In this document: piece after piece, positions 46,192 through 55,619 of the stretch | Position numbering within the stretch: position 1 is the stretch's first letter | How the letters are laid out: every line of letters begins with the position of its first letter | NCBI RefSeq assembly: GCF_032931615.1 | Contig: NZ_CP136759.1 | Span: forward strand, 248,001 to 312,000 | Length of the DNA stretch: 64,000 nucleotides | Reading direction: 5' to 3' | Source of the DNA: Palleronia sp. LCG004 | GTDB lineage: Bacteria > Pseudomonadota > Alphaproteobacteria > Rhodobacterales > Rhodobacteraceae | Translations under genes and position numbers: made by a program | Notes under the pieces: generated by a model | The model's input: only the letters and a program-made list of their open reading frames with translations | Database searches by the model: none | What the model was told of the DNA's origin: nothing

Positions 46192-48587
46192 CAGCCGCGC
46201 AACGTGCCGCCGGTGGCCTTCTCAACCTTTCCGACGATCGCCTTCGAGACCGCTTCGATCTGGGCCTCCTTCAGGGTTTCGCCGCGTGGCTGCAGGCGGA
46301 CCGTGATGGCGAGGGATTTCTTGCCCTCGCCAAGGCTGCCGCCGATGAATTGGTCGAAGACGCGAACGTCCTCGATCAGGGTCTTGTCGGCCCCCTGCGC
46401 CGCGTTGAGGATCGTCGCCGCCTCGACATCCGCATCCACCACGAAGGCGAAGTCACGCTCAACCGCCTGCAGGTCGGCAAGGACGAGCGGGGATCGTGCA
46501 TGGCCCTGGTTGCGGGCGGCCGGAATCTCGTCGGGCCAGATCGTGAAGGCCACGACGTCAGCCCGGATGCCGAGTTCGCGCAGGATCCTGGGATGGATCT
46601 CTCCGAACACCCCAAGGGTCTTCTTCGGCCCGAGGCAGATGCGGCCGTGCCGGCCGGGATGCCACCAGCCCGCCCCGCCGCGCAGGATCTGTGTTTTCGC
46701 GGGCGCGCCAAGTGCCGAGAGGACGGCCAGCACATCCGCCTTCGCGTCGAACGTGTCGATCGCGCGGGATGCGCCGTGGACATCCTTGGGGCCCGTGCGT
46801 CCCGTCAGGATACCGGTGATCTCCACCGCCTGTTCGCCCGGTTCACCGCCCGAAAAGGCGGTGCCGACCTCGAAGAGCGCAAGATCGGATTGCCCGCGCT
46901 TCATGTTGCGGGCCGCCGCCTGCAACAGGCCCGGAAGCAGCGAGGGGCGCAGATGGCTCATCTCGGACGAGATCGGGTTCTCGAGCATCGCGGCGTCGTC
47001 TCCGCCATCGAAAAGCGTCGCGGCATTCCGGTCGATGAAGGAATAGCTCACGACTTCGTTGTAGCCGAGCGCGGCGCATGTGCGGCGCGCGGTCTGTTCG
47101 GCGCGTTGCCCGGGGGTCAGAATAGGTGCCGGGACGCCGGGCTTTTCGCGCGGCATGGGCTGGGGGGCGAGTTTCGTGAGGGAGGCCATGCGCGCGACCT
47201 CCTCGACGAGATCGGCCTCGCCGTGCACGTCGCGACGCCAGCTCGGAACCTCGGCCATGTCGCCATCGAGGGTGAATCCCAGGGCTTCGAGTGTCTTGCG
47301 CTGCGTTTCAGGCGCGATTTCCATGCCGACGAGGCTCTGAACGCGGTCCGTATCGAGTCGGTAGGCACGCGGCTGCAGCGCGGGCGCGCCGGCCTCGACG
47401 ACCTCCGAGGCCTCGCCGCCGCAGAGATCGAGGATCATCTTCGTCGCGAGATCGAGCCCCGGACGGGTGAAGGCGGGATCGACGCCGCGTTCGAACCGGT
47501 ACCGGGCGTCCGAGATGATCTTCAACGCACGACCCGTCCGCGCGATCGCGACCGGGTCCCACCAGGCCGATTCGAGGAAGACGTCGGTCGTTTCCTCGTC
47601 AACGCCGGATGGCGCGCCGCCCATGATCCCGGCAATCGATTCGACGCCGTTATCGTCGGAGATCGCCACGCTGCCCGCGGGGAACGTGTAGCTCCGTTCG
47701 TCGAGCGCCTCGAGGGTTTCGCCACCCGATGCGAGATGCACGCGCAGATCGCCCGTCACCCGCGTCGCATCGAAGACGTGCAGCGGACGGTTGCGGTCGA
47801 AGGTGAAGAAGTTGGTGATGTCGACCAGCGCCGAGATCGGCCTGAGCCCGATCGCCTTGAGCCGCGCCTGCAGCCAGGCGGGGGAGGGGCCGTTCTTGAC
47901 GCCGCGGATCAGCCGACCCGTGAAATGCGGTGCGTGCGGCAGCGCGTCCTCGTCGATGGACACGCCGATGGGGCAGGGGAAGCTGCCTGCGATCTCGGCT
48001 TCCGGCGCGGGCCTGAGCGTGCCGAGGCCCCGCGCGGCCAGATCGCGGGCGATGCCGCGCACGCCGAGCGCATCCTGCCGGTTGGGCGTGATCGCGATTT
48101 CGATCATCGGGTCGATCCGGGTGGGATCGTTCTGGGCGAGCCAGTCGATGAACCTCTGGCCAACCTCGCCCGACGGCAATTCGATGATGCCCGAATGCTC
48201 GTCCGAAAGCTCCATCTCGCGCTCGGAGGCCATCATGCCGTAGCTTTCGACGCCGCGGATCTTGCCGACCTGGATGGTCGTGTCGATGCCCGGGACATAG
48301 GTGCCGGGCTTGGCCACGACGACCGTGATCCCCTCCCGCGCGTTGGGGGCACCGCAGATGATCTGTTTCACGCCCTCGTCGGTCGCGACGCGGCAGACCC
48401 TGAGCCGGTCGGCATCGGGATGCTTCTCCGCCGCCTCGACATATCCGAGCGTGAAGTCCGAAAGGCGCGCGGCGGGGTCCGTGACCTCTTCGACCTCGAG
48501 CCCCAGATCGGTCAGCGTCTCGGCGATCTCGTCGACGCCCGCATCGGTCTCGAGGTGGTCGCGGAGCCAGGAGAGGGTGAATTTCAT
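46191..48587 (-). CDS. pheT: Phenylalanine-tRNA ligase beta subunit
   Basis: The 798-residue beta subunit of the alpha2beta2 enzyme has an N-terminal tRNA-binding OB fold (GYVEAAEKHPDADRLRVCRV, about 45-150), B3/B4 editing domain, B5 domain, and the C-terminal ferredoxin-fold anticodon-binding domain (about 700-798, FAFVVDADVEAATIL...AITVRLQP). It lies 1.5 kb downstream of pheS with a YrhK and a YfdX gene in between. Confidence 0.98.
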   Translation of the reverse strand: MKFTLSWLRDHLETDAGVDEIAETLTDLGLEVEEVTDPAARLSDFTLGYVEAAEKHPDADRLRVCRVATDEGVKQIICGAPNAREGITVVVAKPGTYVPGIDTTIQVGKIRGVESYGMMASEREMELSDEHSGIIELPSGEVGQRFIDWLAQNDPTRIDPMIEIAITPNRQDALGVRGIARDLAARGLGTLRPAPEAEIAGSFPCPIGVSIDEDALPHAPHFTGRLIRGVKNGPSPAWLQARLKAIGLRPISALVDITNFFTFDRNRPLHVFDATRVTGDLRVHLASGGETLEALDERSYTFPAGSVAISDDNGVESIAGIMGGAPSGVDEETTDVFLESAWWDPVAIARTGRALKIISDARYRFERGVDPAFTRPGLDLATKMILDLCGGEASEVVEAGAPALQPRAYRLDTDRVQSLVGMEIAPETQRKTLEALGFTLDGDMAEVPSWRRDVHGEADLVEEVARMASLTKLAPQPMPREKPGVPAPILTPGQRAEQTARRTCAALGYNEVVSYSFIDRNAATLFDGGDDAAMLENPISSEMSHLRPSLLPGLLQAAARNMKRGQSDLALFEVGTAFSGGEPGEQAVEITGILTGRTGPKDVHGASRAIDTFDAKADVLAVLSALGAPAKTQILRGGAGWWHPGRHGRICLGPKKTLGVFGEIHPRILRELGIRADVVAFTIWPDEIPAARNQGHARSPLVLADLQAVERDFAFVVDADVEAATILNAAQGADKTLIEDVRVFDQFIGGSLGEGKKSLAITVRLQPRGETLKEAQIEAVSKAIVGKVEKATGGTLRG

Positions 48588-48716
48588 CGCAGGAACGCCT
48601 TCTTTGCCATTGGGCCGGGAAGTATCCGATGACCCCGGAAAAGGGAACCCACGGGCGGGTACGACAAGGGACGGCCCGGCCGGGCCGCCCCTTTCGCATT
48701 CCGCGATGGCGATGCG

Positions 48717-49538
48717 TTACGATTTGGACTGCGACTGGGTGCTGCCCTGATCCGTCGGCGCAACATTCGACGTGCTGGGCGTCGCGCGCTCGGTCAGTGT
48801 CGCGAAGACCATGCTGTCCGAGACCGAGGCAAGCTGCTGTTCCGCCTGCTGCAGGTTGCTGTTGTCGATCTCGGTCAGGGCCTGGTCGATCGCCTTGACC
48901 GTCGCATCGTGAGGCAGCAGTGCCGCGACCTCGACCATGTCGATCTCGTCCACGCGGAAGATCGTGCGGCCCTTCTCGGACGAACCCGTCGATTGCGAGG
49001 CATCCGCCTTCTGCTGATCGGACCCGGTCTGGCCCTGCTTCGTGGTCGACGAGGCATCGGCCGTCTGGTCGTTCTGGTCGGTGCCGGTCTGCTGGCGAGT
49101 GCTCACGGATTCGGAGATCATCGTGTTGCTGCCCACGGCGAAGTACGAGGCGTCCGTGAGCTTGTCGAGCCCCTGGACCTTGCCGCCGCCGGACGCGTCT
49201 TTCTTCAGCATGTCGGGGGTGATTGCATCGCCCGAGGCGTCCTCAAGCTTGGACTTGGCGTCCTGCAGCAAGCTCTTTGCCTGATCGGCGCTGTCCTGAT
49301 GCAAGGCGATCCGCGCCATCTGAATGTCCCGAACGGCGTAGGATGCATTCTGGGACATCTTGAGCTGTTGCTGGTCGCTCTGGCTCTGAGAGGTCTGCTG
49401 CGTATCGCCGGCCTGCGCGGTCTGGGATTGTTCGGTCTGCGGCATCTTGGCCTGCTCTGCCATGGCGATGCCCGTGGTCAGAGATGTCGTCGCGAAGAGA
49501 GCCGCAAGGATCGCAGCGGAGGTTCTATGGTGTTTCAT
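48717..49538 (-). CDS. YfdX family periplasmic protein, Gln/Ser-rich
   Basis: The 273-residue secreted protein has a signal peptide at 1-27 (TTGIAMA). The YfdX core appears as ASYAVRDIQMARIALHQDSADQAKSLL (about 65-95) and, after a linker, VDEIDMVEVAALLPHDATVKAIDQALTEIDNSNLQQAEQQLASV. Two Gln/Ser/Thr-rich segments (28-62 and about 150-192) interrupt it. E. coli YfdX is an acid-stress periplasmic protein linked to the EvgA regulon; the role here is unknown. Confidence 0.85.
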   Translation of the reverse strand: MKHHRTSAAILAALFATTSLTTGIAMAEQAKMPQTEQSQTAQAGDTQQTSQSQSDQQQLKMSQNASYAVRDIQMARIALHQDSADQAKSLLQDAKSKLEDASGDAITPDMLKKDASGGGKVQGLDKLTDASYFAVGSNTMISESVSTRQQTGTDQNDQTADASSTTKQGQTGSDQQKADASQSTGSSEKGRTIFRVDEIDMVEVAALLPHDATVKAIDQALTEIDNSNLQQAEQQLASVSDSMVFATLTERATPSTSNVAPTDQGSTQSQSKS

Positions 49539-49665
49539 CGGTTTGCCCTTTCCAAAAGACCCGCATGGCGGGGTCCGTCGGCGTCTCGATCCGGGATGGA
49601 TCGTGGTTTGCGTCGGCGGGCACTGCTTGACCTGTGTTCCGACAGGATCGGTATCAAGATTTGAA

Positions 49666-49671
49666 ATTATA
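49666..49671 (-). promoter_or_regulatory. Candidate -10 element upstream of the yfdX-like gene
   Basis: On the minus strand a perfect TATAAT sits in an unusually AT-rich island (49650-49695) of the 229-bp gap between the YrhK and YfdX genes. No good -35 lies 17 nt upstream, so activation by a regulator or another sigma factor is possible. Confidence 0.4.
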
Positions 49672-49767
49672 CAAGAATTTAAGGTTTCTTATTGGAACAT
49701 CCGTGATCCGACACGAAACCGTCCGAAGGGCCTTCGGATAGGGCGGCGCGCAGTCATGCGGCGGACG

Positions 49768-50049
49768 TCATTCCCGGGCCGAGATATCCCCGTCATCGCC
49801 CATCGCGGCCAACCTCACTTCGCGGAAGAGGCGCAACGTGGGTTTGACGGCGAAGGCCACCGACCCCACGGTGAAACACCAGATCGCCGGTGTCTCGAGG
49901 CTGCTCCAGAAGAACATGATCGAGCCTGCGAGAAACAGGATCGCCGCGGAGAAATCGATGAAGGTATATGCGATTTCGACCCGCGCGTAGAAGCGCTTGG
50001 ATCGTTCCGATTTCTGGCGGTTCTCGTGCCGGAAAAGTCCCCAAGCCAA
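49768..50049 (-). CDS. YrhK-domain small membrane protein
   Basis: The 93-residue protein has two hydrophobic segments (AYTFIDFSAAILFLAGSIMFF and ETPAIWCFTVGSVAFAV) with the E-x-Y-x2-x-D-F pattern of YrhK-like proteins. It is otherwise uncharacterised. Start is probably TTG at 50049, 2 nt after the pheS stop, with an AGGGGCGG element inside the pheS 3' end; no ATG precedes the first helix. Translation is likely coupled to pheS. Confidence 0.7.
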   Translation of the reverse strand: MAWGLFRHENRQKSERSKRFYARVEIAYTFIDFSAAILFLAGSIMFFWSSLETPAIWCFTVGSVAFAVKPTLRLFREVRLAAMGDDGDISARE

Positions 50050-50051
50050 GG

Positions 50052-51128
50052 TCAGACCCCGCCCCTGAGCGTCGGTACCTGCAATGCGTTGAATCCGTAA
50101 TGCCTGAGCCAGCGGAGGTCGCTGTCGAAGAACGCGCGCAGGTCGGGAATGCCGTATTTCAGCATGGCGATCCGGTCGATTCCCATGCCGAAGGCAAAGC
50201 CCTGCCATTCGTCGGGATCGATCCCGCCGGCGCGCAGGACATCGGGATGGACCATGCCCGATCCCAGCACTTCCAGCCAGTCGTCGCCTTCGCCCACCTT
50301 CACGGTGCCGCCCTCGAAGCTGCACTGGATGTCGACCTCGGCCGACGGCTCGGTGAAGGGGAAATGCGAGGCCCGGAAGCGGGTCTTGACCTTGGTGCCG
50401 AAGAAGGCGGTGAAGAACTCCTCGAGCACCCATTTCAGGTTCGCCATCGAGATGTCGCGCCCGATGGCGAGCCCCTCGATCTGGTGGAACATGGGCGTGT
50501 GCGTCTGGTCGAAATCGGCACGATAGACGCGGCCGGGGCAGATGATCCGGAGCGGTGCGCCATGCTCCTGCATCGAGCGGATCTGAACGGGCGACGTATG
50601 GGTGCGAAGGACGTGCGGCGGGCGGTCGTCGCCGTCCGCGCGGTGCATGTAGAACGTGTCCATCTCGCCGCGGGCGGGGTGATGGTCGGGGATGTTCAGC
50701 GCATCGAAATTGTACCAATCGCTTTCGACCTGGGGGCCCTCGGCGACGCGGAAGCCCATATCGGCGAAGATCGCGGTGCATTCCTCCCAGACCTGGCTTA
50801 CCGGATGCACGGATCCCTCGGCCACGCCGCGCGCGCCGCCACGCCCCGGCAGCGTCACGTCGAGCCATTCTTCCGAAAGGCGCGCATCGAGCGCCGCATC
50901 GGCGAGCGCGGCCTTCTTCGCGGCAATGGCGGACGTGATCTCGTCCTTCAGCGCATTGAGCCGGGGCCCGGCTTCCTGCCGTTCCTCCGCGCTCATCTTG
51001 CCGAGAGAGCGCATGGCGAGGCTCACCTCGCCCTTCTTGCCGATCGCGGCGAGGCGCAGCTCCTCGAGCGCGGCCTCGTCTTGCGCCGCGTCGATCAGGG
51101 GCAGGTATTTCGTGCGAAGCTCGTCCAT
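50052..51128 (-). CDS. pheS: Phenylalanine-tRNA ligase alpha subunit
   Basis: The 358-residue catalytic subunit has an N-terminal coiled coil (about 1-90) and class II motifs. Motif 2 region appears as TSPVQIRSM and [11 protein letters not shown]; motif 3 is [18 protein letters not shown]. Phe activation uses the [10 protein letters not shown] loop. It is the first gene of a minus-strand group pheS-yrhK-yfdX-pheT. Confidence 0.98.
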   Translation of the reverse strand: MDELRTKYLPLIDAAQDEAALEELRLAAIGKKGEVSLAMRSLGKMSAEERQEAGPRLNALKDEITSAIAAKKAALADAALDARLSEEWLDVTLPGRGGARGVAEGSVHPVSQVWEECTAIFADMGFRVAEGPQVESDWYNFDALNIPDHHPARGEMDTFYMHRADGDDRPPHVLRTHTSPVQIRSMQEHGAPLRIICPGRVYRADFDQTHTPMFHQIEGLAIGRDISMANLKWVLEEFFTAFFGTKVKTRFRASHFPFTEPSAEVDIQCSFEGGTVKVGEGDDWLEVLGSGMVHPDVLRAGGIDPDEWQGFAFGMGIDRIAMLKYGIPDLRAFFDSDLRWLRHYGFNALQVPTLRGGV

Positions 51129-51271
51129 CGGTCCATCCAGTCAGCGCGTTGGCGCGGTTGCTATCGCGGGCGACGTTGCGTGGCAAGTCGCGGCCACCGG
51201 ATCGGGCGGGCTTCGCGGGGGCGTCGCCCTATATGGCAGGCGACAAACATGGAAAAACGGGGAGAATTCAC

Positions 51272-51619
51272 ATGTACGCACGGTTCATCACCACGACGCT
51301 CGGTCTGGCGCTTCTTGCAGGCCCGTCGGTCGCCGCGACGGCCGACGAGATCACGCAGGCGCTCGTCGGCAATACGTTCCAGGGCGATATGGGCGGCGGT
51401 GGCTATTCGAGTTTCTTCGCCGAGGACGGGACCTATCACGACGCGTCGGGCTCGGGCCCCTACGAGATCACCGAGGAGGGCGTCTGCTATCCCGAGACGG
51501 AATACGGCTGTTACCAGGCCGAGATCGACGGCTCGTCGCTCGAATGGATGCAGGGCGGCGAAAGCGCCGGAACGGGCGAGATCCTCGAGGGCGACGCGCT
51601 CGACCTTGCCGGCAATTGA
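51272..51619 (+). CDS. Small secreted protein of unknown function
   Basis: The 115-residue product has a Sec signal peptide (residues 1-22, VAAT) and an acidic mature part. That part resembles the fold of small proteins with an ED-GTY-x-SGSGPYEITEEGVCYP motif. Two cysteines (CYPETEYGC) could form a disulfide. GGGGAG precedes the ATG. It lies 16 nt before the dienelactone-hydrolase-like gene, probably one operon. I do not recognise a function. Confidence 0.75.
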   Translation: MYARFITTTLGLALLAGPSVAATADEITQALVGNTFQGDMGGGGYSSFFAEDGTYHDASGSGPYEITEEGVCYPETEYGCYQAEIDGSSLEWMQGGESAGTGEILEGDALDLAGN

Positions 51620-51635
51620 TTGGAGGGAACCTCAC

Positions 51636-52379
51636 ATGAAGACGCTTTCAACCATATCCCTGCTCGCCCTTACGGCGGCTCCCGCGCTGGCCGAGGATGT
51701 CGGGTACGACGTCGACGGGGTCGAGCATACCGGCTATTTCGCCGCCGCGGATGACGGCGAGGCGGCCGGGCTGGTCGTGCTGGTCCACGACTGGAACGGC
51801 ATCGACGATTTCGAGCGCGAGCAGGCCGACATGATGGCCGCCGAAGGCTACGATGTCTTCGTGGTCGACATGTTCGGGGCCGATACGCCGACCGGCACGA
51901 TGGAGCAGAACCGTGCCGCATCGTCCGAACTGGGCCAGGACCGCGAGAAGATGCGCATGCTGTTGCAGGCCGGGCTCGACCAGGCGGAACAGCAATCCGA
52001 TGCGGATGGCATGGTCGTCGCGGGGTATTGCTTCGGGGGCGGGGTCGCGCTCGAGATGGCGCGTTCGGATTTCGCGGACCGTGCAGACGGCTTCGGGTCG
52101 TTCCACGGGTCGCTCGGGCTGCCCGAGGGGCAGAGCTACTCCCCGGATGCGGCACCGATCCTGATCATGCATGGCGGCGGTGACGAGTCGCAACCGCTCG
52201 GCAGTGTGTATGAACTGATGCAGACCCTCGAGGAGGCCGGAGCGACCTATACGGTCGAGGTCTATTCCGGTGCGCCGCACGGGTTCACCGAACCGGGCGA
52301 CCGCTATCAGGAACGTGCGGCGACCGAGAGCTGGGAGACCTTCAACGATTTCCTCGAAGATCGTCTCGATAACGGTTGA
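51636..52379 (+). CDS. Secreted dienelactone hydrolase family protein
   Basis: This 247-residue alpha/beta hydrolase has a signal peptide (MKTLSTISLLALTAAPALA). The nucleophile elbow GYCFGGG carries Cys rather than Ser, as in dienelactone hydrolase. The acid Asp is in MHGGGDES and the His in GAPHGFTEPG. Export to the periplasm is unusual for pathway dienelactone hydrolases, so the natural ester substrate is unclear. TGGAGG precedes the ATG. Confidence 0.88.
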   Translation: MKTLSTISLLALTAAPALAEDVGYDVDGVEHTGYFAAADDGEAAGLVVLVHDWNGIDDFEREQADMMAAEGYDVFVVDMFGADTPTGTMEQNRAASSELGQDREKMRMLLQAGLDQAEQQSDADGMVVAGYCFGGGVALEMARSDFADRADGFGSFHGSLGLPEGQSYSPDAAPILIMHGGGDESQPLGSVYELMQTLEEAGATYTVEVYSGAPHGFTEPGDRYQERAATESWETFNDFLEDRLDNG

Positions 52380-52394
52380 TCGCGGGCGGCCATG

Positions 52395-52428
52395 AAAAAG
52401 GGCCGGATGCGTATCCCGCATCCGGCCC
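52395..52428 (-). terminator. rpmI-rplT terminator
   Basis: On the minus strand, perfect 12-bp arms GGGCCGGATGCG/CGCATCCGGCCC with a 5-nt loop are followed by TTTTTC, 27 nt after the rplT stop. Reading from the plus strand it may also end the dienelactone-hydrolase-like transcript. Confidence 0.9.
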
Positions 52429-52454
52429 CTCATATCGTCGATCGGTAGATCGGA

Positions 52455-52820
52455 TCAGGCGGCGAGCGCACCCTTTGCCTGATCGACGATCGCCGAGAAC
52501 GCCTCGGGCTCGTGCACGGCGAGATCGGCGAGAACCTTGCGGTCCACCTCGATCCCGGCGAGCGACAGGCCGTTGATGAAGCGCGAATAGGTCATCGTCT
52601 CGTCGTTCAAACGTACCGCCGCGTTGATCCGCTGGATCCACAGGGCGCGGAAATTGCGCTTGCGGTTCTTGCGGTCGCGGGTCGCATACTGGTTGGCCTT
52701 GTCGACGGCCTGCGTGGCGGTCTTGAAGACGTTCTTGCGACGGCCGTAATAGCCTTTCGCGGCCTTCGTGATCTTCTTGTGACGGGCGTGGGTGACGGTC
52801 CCACCTTTGACGCGTGCCAT
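52455..52820 (-). CDS. rplT: 50S ribosomal protein L20
   Basis: The 121-residue assembly protein begins [29 protein letters not shown] and contains [12 protein letters not shown] and YSRFINGL, as expected for L20. It follows rpmI by 15 nt. infC is not adjacent, unlike in enterobacteria. Confidence 0.99.
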   Translation of the reverse strand: MARVKGGTVTHARHKKITKAAKGYYGRRKNVFKTATQAVDKANQYATRDRKNRKRNFRALWIQRINAAVRLNDETMTYSRFINGLSLAGIEVDRKVLADLAVHEPEAFSAIVDQAKGALAA

Positions 52821-52835
52821 TGGGTCAGTCTCCTC

Positions 52836-53036
52836 TTAGCGGGCGTAAGGCATGTAGGTTTTGGCGAGCTTCTGATCGGGCTCGCTCAGAACGCGGGTTC
52901 CGCGCGCGTCACGAATGAACTTCGTGCTGCGCTTGATCATGCCGTGCCGCTTGCCGGCGTATCCGCCGACCACCTTGCCGGTGGCTGTCACCTTGAAGCG
53001 CTTCTTCGCGCTCGATTTCGTCTTCATCTTGGGCAT
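52836..53036 (-). CDS. rpmI: 50S ribosomal protein L35
   Basis: The 66-residue basic protein starts [22 protein letters not shown] and has the family segment [10 protein letters not shown]. Upstream in-frame codons were rejected because they lie in the leader; the promoter is well defined. Confidence 0.98.
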   Translation of the reverse strand: MPKMKTKSSAKKRFKVTATGKVVGGYAGKRHGMIKRSTKFIRDARGTRVLSEPDQKLAKTYMPYAR

Positions 53037-53115
53037 TTCCGTCTCCTCGATATCGCAAACGGTGAAAGGGGCAGCTCGGCATGCCGCATCGGCCGGCCAC
53101 CCCGTCGGAACGCGC

Positions 53116-53144
53116 CCTATAGAATGACGGGCGCTCTTTGGCAA
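53116..53144 (-). promoter_or_regulatory. rpmI-rplT promoter
   Basis: On the minus strand TTGCCA and TATAGG are 17 nt apart, about 80 nt before the rpmI ATG and beginning just after the pyk stop. It gives the ribosomal genes independent transcription. Confidence 0.7.
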
Positions 53145-53147
53145 GCC

Positions 53148-54593
53148 TCAGCCGGGATCGGTCGCGTAGATCAGCCGTTCCTCGCAGGGGGCAACCCGCA
53201 GGATGTTCGTCGTCCCCGACTGACCGAACGGCACGCCCGCCGTCACGACGATCTGGTCGGTCGCGTCGGCGAACCCTTCGGAGCGGGCGGCGCGGGCTGC
53301 GTTGATCACCGCTTCCTTGAAGCGGCTCACCTCGCCGGTATGGACGCAATGCATCCCCCAGCTCAGGCAGAGCCTCCTCGCCGTGCCGAGCATCGAGGTC
53401 AGCGCGATGATCGGCACATGCGGCCGTTCGCGCGCGACGAGCGTGGCGGTCGTGCCCGATTGCGAGAAGCAGCAGATCGCGGTGATGTCGGTCGTCTCGG
53501 CGATCTCGCGGGCGGCCGACACGATGGCATCGGCCACGGTCTGCTTGTCGCCGCCGCGGCTGGCGTTGATGATATCGCGGTAGGTCGGGTCGTTCTCGAC
53601 CTCGATCGCGACGTTGTTCATCGTCTCGACCGCTTCGACCGGATAGGAGCCGGCCGCCGATTCCGCGCTCAGCATCACGGCGTCCGCGCCTTCGTAGATC
53701 GCCGCCGCCACGTCCGAGACCTCGGCCCGGGTCGGCATGGGCGATTCGATCATCGATTCGAGCATCTGCGTCGCGACGATCACGGGCTTGGCTGCGGCGC
53801 GGCACTTGCGCACGAGACGCTTCTGGATCGGCGGCACGTTCTGCACTGGAAGCTCGACGCCGAGATCGCCGCGCGCCACCATGATCCCGTCGGATGCCTC
53901 GAGGATCGCCTCGAAATTCTTGACCGCGCTCGGCTTCTCGATCTTCGAGAGCACCGCCGCCCGCCCGCGGGCGAGCTCGCGCGCCTCATCGACGTCGCGG
54001 GGCCGCTGCACGAAGGACAGGGCCAGCCAGTCGACGCCCAGCCCGCAGACGAAATCGAGATCCTTGCGATCCTTCTCGCTCAGCGCGGCGAGGGGCAGCT
54101 CCACGTCGGGCACGTTGACGCCCTTGCGGTTCGAGATCGTACCGCCGACGGCGACGGTGCAATTGGCGTAATCGGCCCCGTAATCCTTGACCTTCAGGCG
54201 GATCTTGCCGTCGTTGACGAGAAGCGTCGCTCCTTCCTCGAGTGCGGCGAAGATCTCTTCGTGGGGGAGTTGCACGCGCGTCGCGTCGCCGGGCGTCTCG
54301 TCGAGGTCGAGGCGGAAATCCTGGCCCTCGGAAAGCTCCTCGGAGCCATTGGCGAACGTGCCGACCCGCAGCTTCGGGCCCTGCAGATCGGCGAGGATCG
54401 CGATCGGGCGGCCCGTATCCTCCTCGATCTGACGGATGATGCGATGACGTTCCGCGATGTCGGAATGTTCGCCATGGCTCATGTTCAGCCGGAAGACGTC
54501 AGCCCCGGCCTCGAACAGCGCACGGATCGTGTTGTAATCGCTCGATGCTGGGCCGAGGGTCGCGACGATCTTGATCTTACGAAGGCGTCTCAT
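53148..54593 (-). CDS. pyk: Pyruvate kinase
   Basis: Pyk converts phosphoenolpyruvate and ADP to pyruvate and ATP. The 481-residue protein contains IVATLGPASS, FRLNMSHG, the catalytic Lys/metal region AVLSKIEKPSAVKN, ARGDLGVELP, ATQMLESMIESPMPTRAEVSD and DAVMLSAESAAGSYPVEAV. The C-terminal domain lacks an obvious extra PEP-utiliser domain. It ends just before the rpmI promoter. Confidence 0.98.
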   Translation of the reverse strand: MRRLRKIKIVATLGPASSDYNTIRALFEAGADVFRLNMSHGEHSDIAERHRIIRQIEEDTGRPIAILADLQGPKLRVGTFANGSEELSEGQDFRLDLDETPGDATRVQLPHEEIFAALEEGATLLVNDGKIRLKVKDYGADYANCTVAVGGTISNRKGVNVPDVELPLAALSEKDRKDLDFVCGLGVDWLALSFVQRPRDVDEARELARGRAAVLSKIEKPSAVKNFEAILEASDGIMVARGDLGVELPVQNVPPIQKRLVRKCRAAAKPVIVATQMLESMIESPMPTRAEVSDVAAAIYEGADAVMLSAESAAGSYPVEAVETMNNVAIEVENDPTYRDIINASRGGDKQTVADAIVSAAREIAETTDITAICCFSQSGTTATLVARERPHVPIIALTSMLGTARRLCLSWGMHCVHTGEVSRFKEAVINAARAARSEGFADATDQIVVTAGVPFGQSGTTNILRVAPCEERLIYATDPG

Positions 54594-54732
54594 GATCGGA
54601 AAAACTCCGTTAGCGTCCGACAGGTTTGCCTCGAGCTTATGACCGCTTTGCGGGGGGGTCGCAACCGGGGGCGGGGTTGAAGGCGGCGGTTCGACACCCA
54701 GCTAGTGAGCGGACAAGAACAAGGAGAAGACC

Positions 54733-55008
54733 ATGGATCAGCAGACCCGCATCGAACTCGAAGCCGCCGCCTTCCGCCGCCTCCGCCAGCACCTGAGCGA
54801 GCGGACGGATGTCCAGAATGTCGACCTGATGGAGACGGCGGGCTTCTGCCGCAACTGCCTCAGCCGCTGGTACATGGAAGAAGCCCAGAAGCGCGATATC
54901 GCGATGAGCCAGGCCGAAGCGCGCGAGGCGTTCTATGGCATGCCCTACGAGGTGTGGCGCGACATGTATCAGAAGGATGCGCCCGAGAAGGCCGACCAGG
55001 CCGGCTGA
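54733..55008 (+). CDS. DUF1244 family protein
   Basis: The 91-residue soluble protein has the family pattern LEAAAFRRLRQHLSERTDVQNVDLMET, FCRNCLSRWY (two cysteines) and MPYEVWRDMYQ. Function is unknown. AAGGAGA precedes the ATG. Its stop shares one base with the start of the DUF5671 gene. Confidence 0.92.
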   Translation: MDQQTRIELEAAAFRRLRQHLSERTDVQNVDLMETAGFCRNCLSRWYMEEAQKRDIAMSQAEAREAFYGMPYEVWRDMYQKDAPEKADQAG

Positions 55009-55619
55009 TGGCCCGCGGCCCTGCGCTCGACACCTTCGTGCGTGACGCCCTGATGGCCGGACGGTCACGCGACGAGATCGACCGCGTTCTCGTCGAGGCA
55101 GGCTGGTCAACGCGGGATGTCGAGCGGGCGCTTGCGACCTATGCCGATATCGACTTTTCGCCGCCCGTTCCGCGTCGCCAGCCCTATGTCTCGGCCCGCG
55201 ATGCGTTCTTCTACGGGCTGACATTCGTGGCGCTCGTCGTGGTCGTCGCGAATCTGGTCTCGGCGTCGTTCAAGGCGATCGAATGGGCGCTGGAGACCCG
55301 CGACCATCTGCGACTGAACTGGAACGTCGCGGCTCTCGTGGTCTTTGCGCCCGTCTTTGCCATTCTCGACCGGCGGGTGCGCGGCGACGACCGCGAAACG
55401 CCCATGCGCAAGATCTTTGCCTACGGAGCGCTGTTCCTGGCGTCCCTCGTCCTGCTGGTCGATCTCGTGGCGGCGATCGCGCTCGCCATCGGCGGCGGTC
55501 TCGGGGTGGAGGTCGCGTCCAAAGCCGGGGTCGTCGCGTTGGTCGCGGCGCTGGTCCTGCTCTACTACCGTGCGGATCTCAGCGGCGACGCGGGCACCCC
55601 CCGGCGGACCGGACGCTAG
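55008..55619 (+). CDS. DUF5671-like membrane protein
   Basis: The 203-residue protein has an N-terminal soluble segment (about 1-45, DTFVRDALMAGRSRDEIDRVLVEAGW, UBA/SHOCT-like helices). Four hydrophobic segments then follow between about 60 and 195. It matches the DUF5671 arrangement; function is unknown. It is translationally coupled (TGATG) to DUF1244 and overlaps the convergent aminotransferase gene by 4 bp. Confidence 0.72.
   Translation: MARGPALDTFVRDALMAGRSRDEIDRVLVEAGWSTRDVERALATYADIDFSPPVPRRQPYVSARDAFFYGLTFVALVVVVANLVSASFKAIEWALETRDHLRLNWNVAALVVFAPVFAILDRRVRGDDRETPMRKIFAYGALFLASLVLLVDLVAAIALAIGGGLGVEVASKAGVVALVAALVLLYYRADLSGDAGTPRRTGR

Noticed and set aside
46104..48632. 842-codon open frame on the plus strand opposite pheT
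   Set aside because: It is a GC-rich antisense shadow: its product is Arg/Asp/Gly-rich without any domain, while the opposite strand encodes an unmistakable PheT.
52512..54680. 722-codon plus-strand frame across rplT, rpmI and pyk
   Set aside because: It spans three well-defined minus-strand genes and a promoter, and its translation has no domain.
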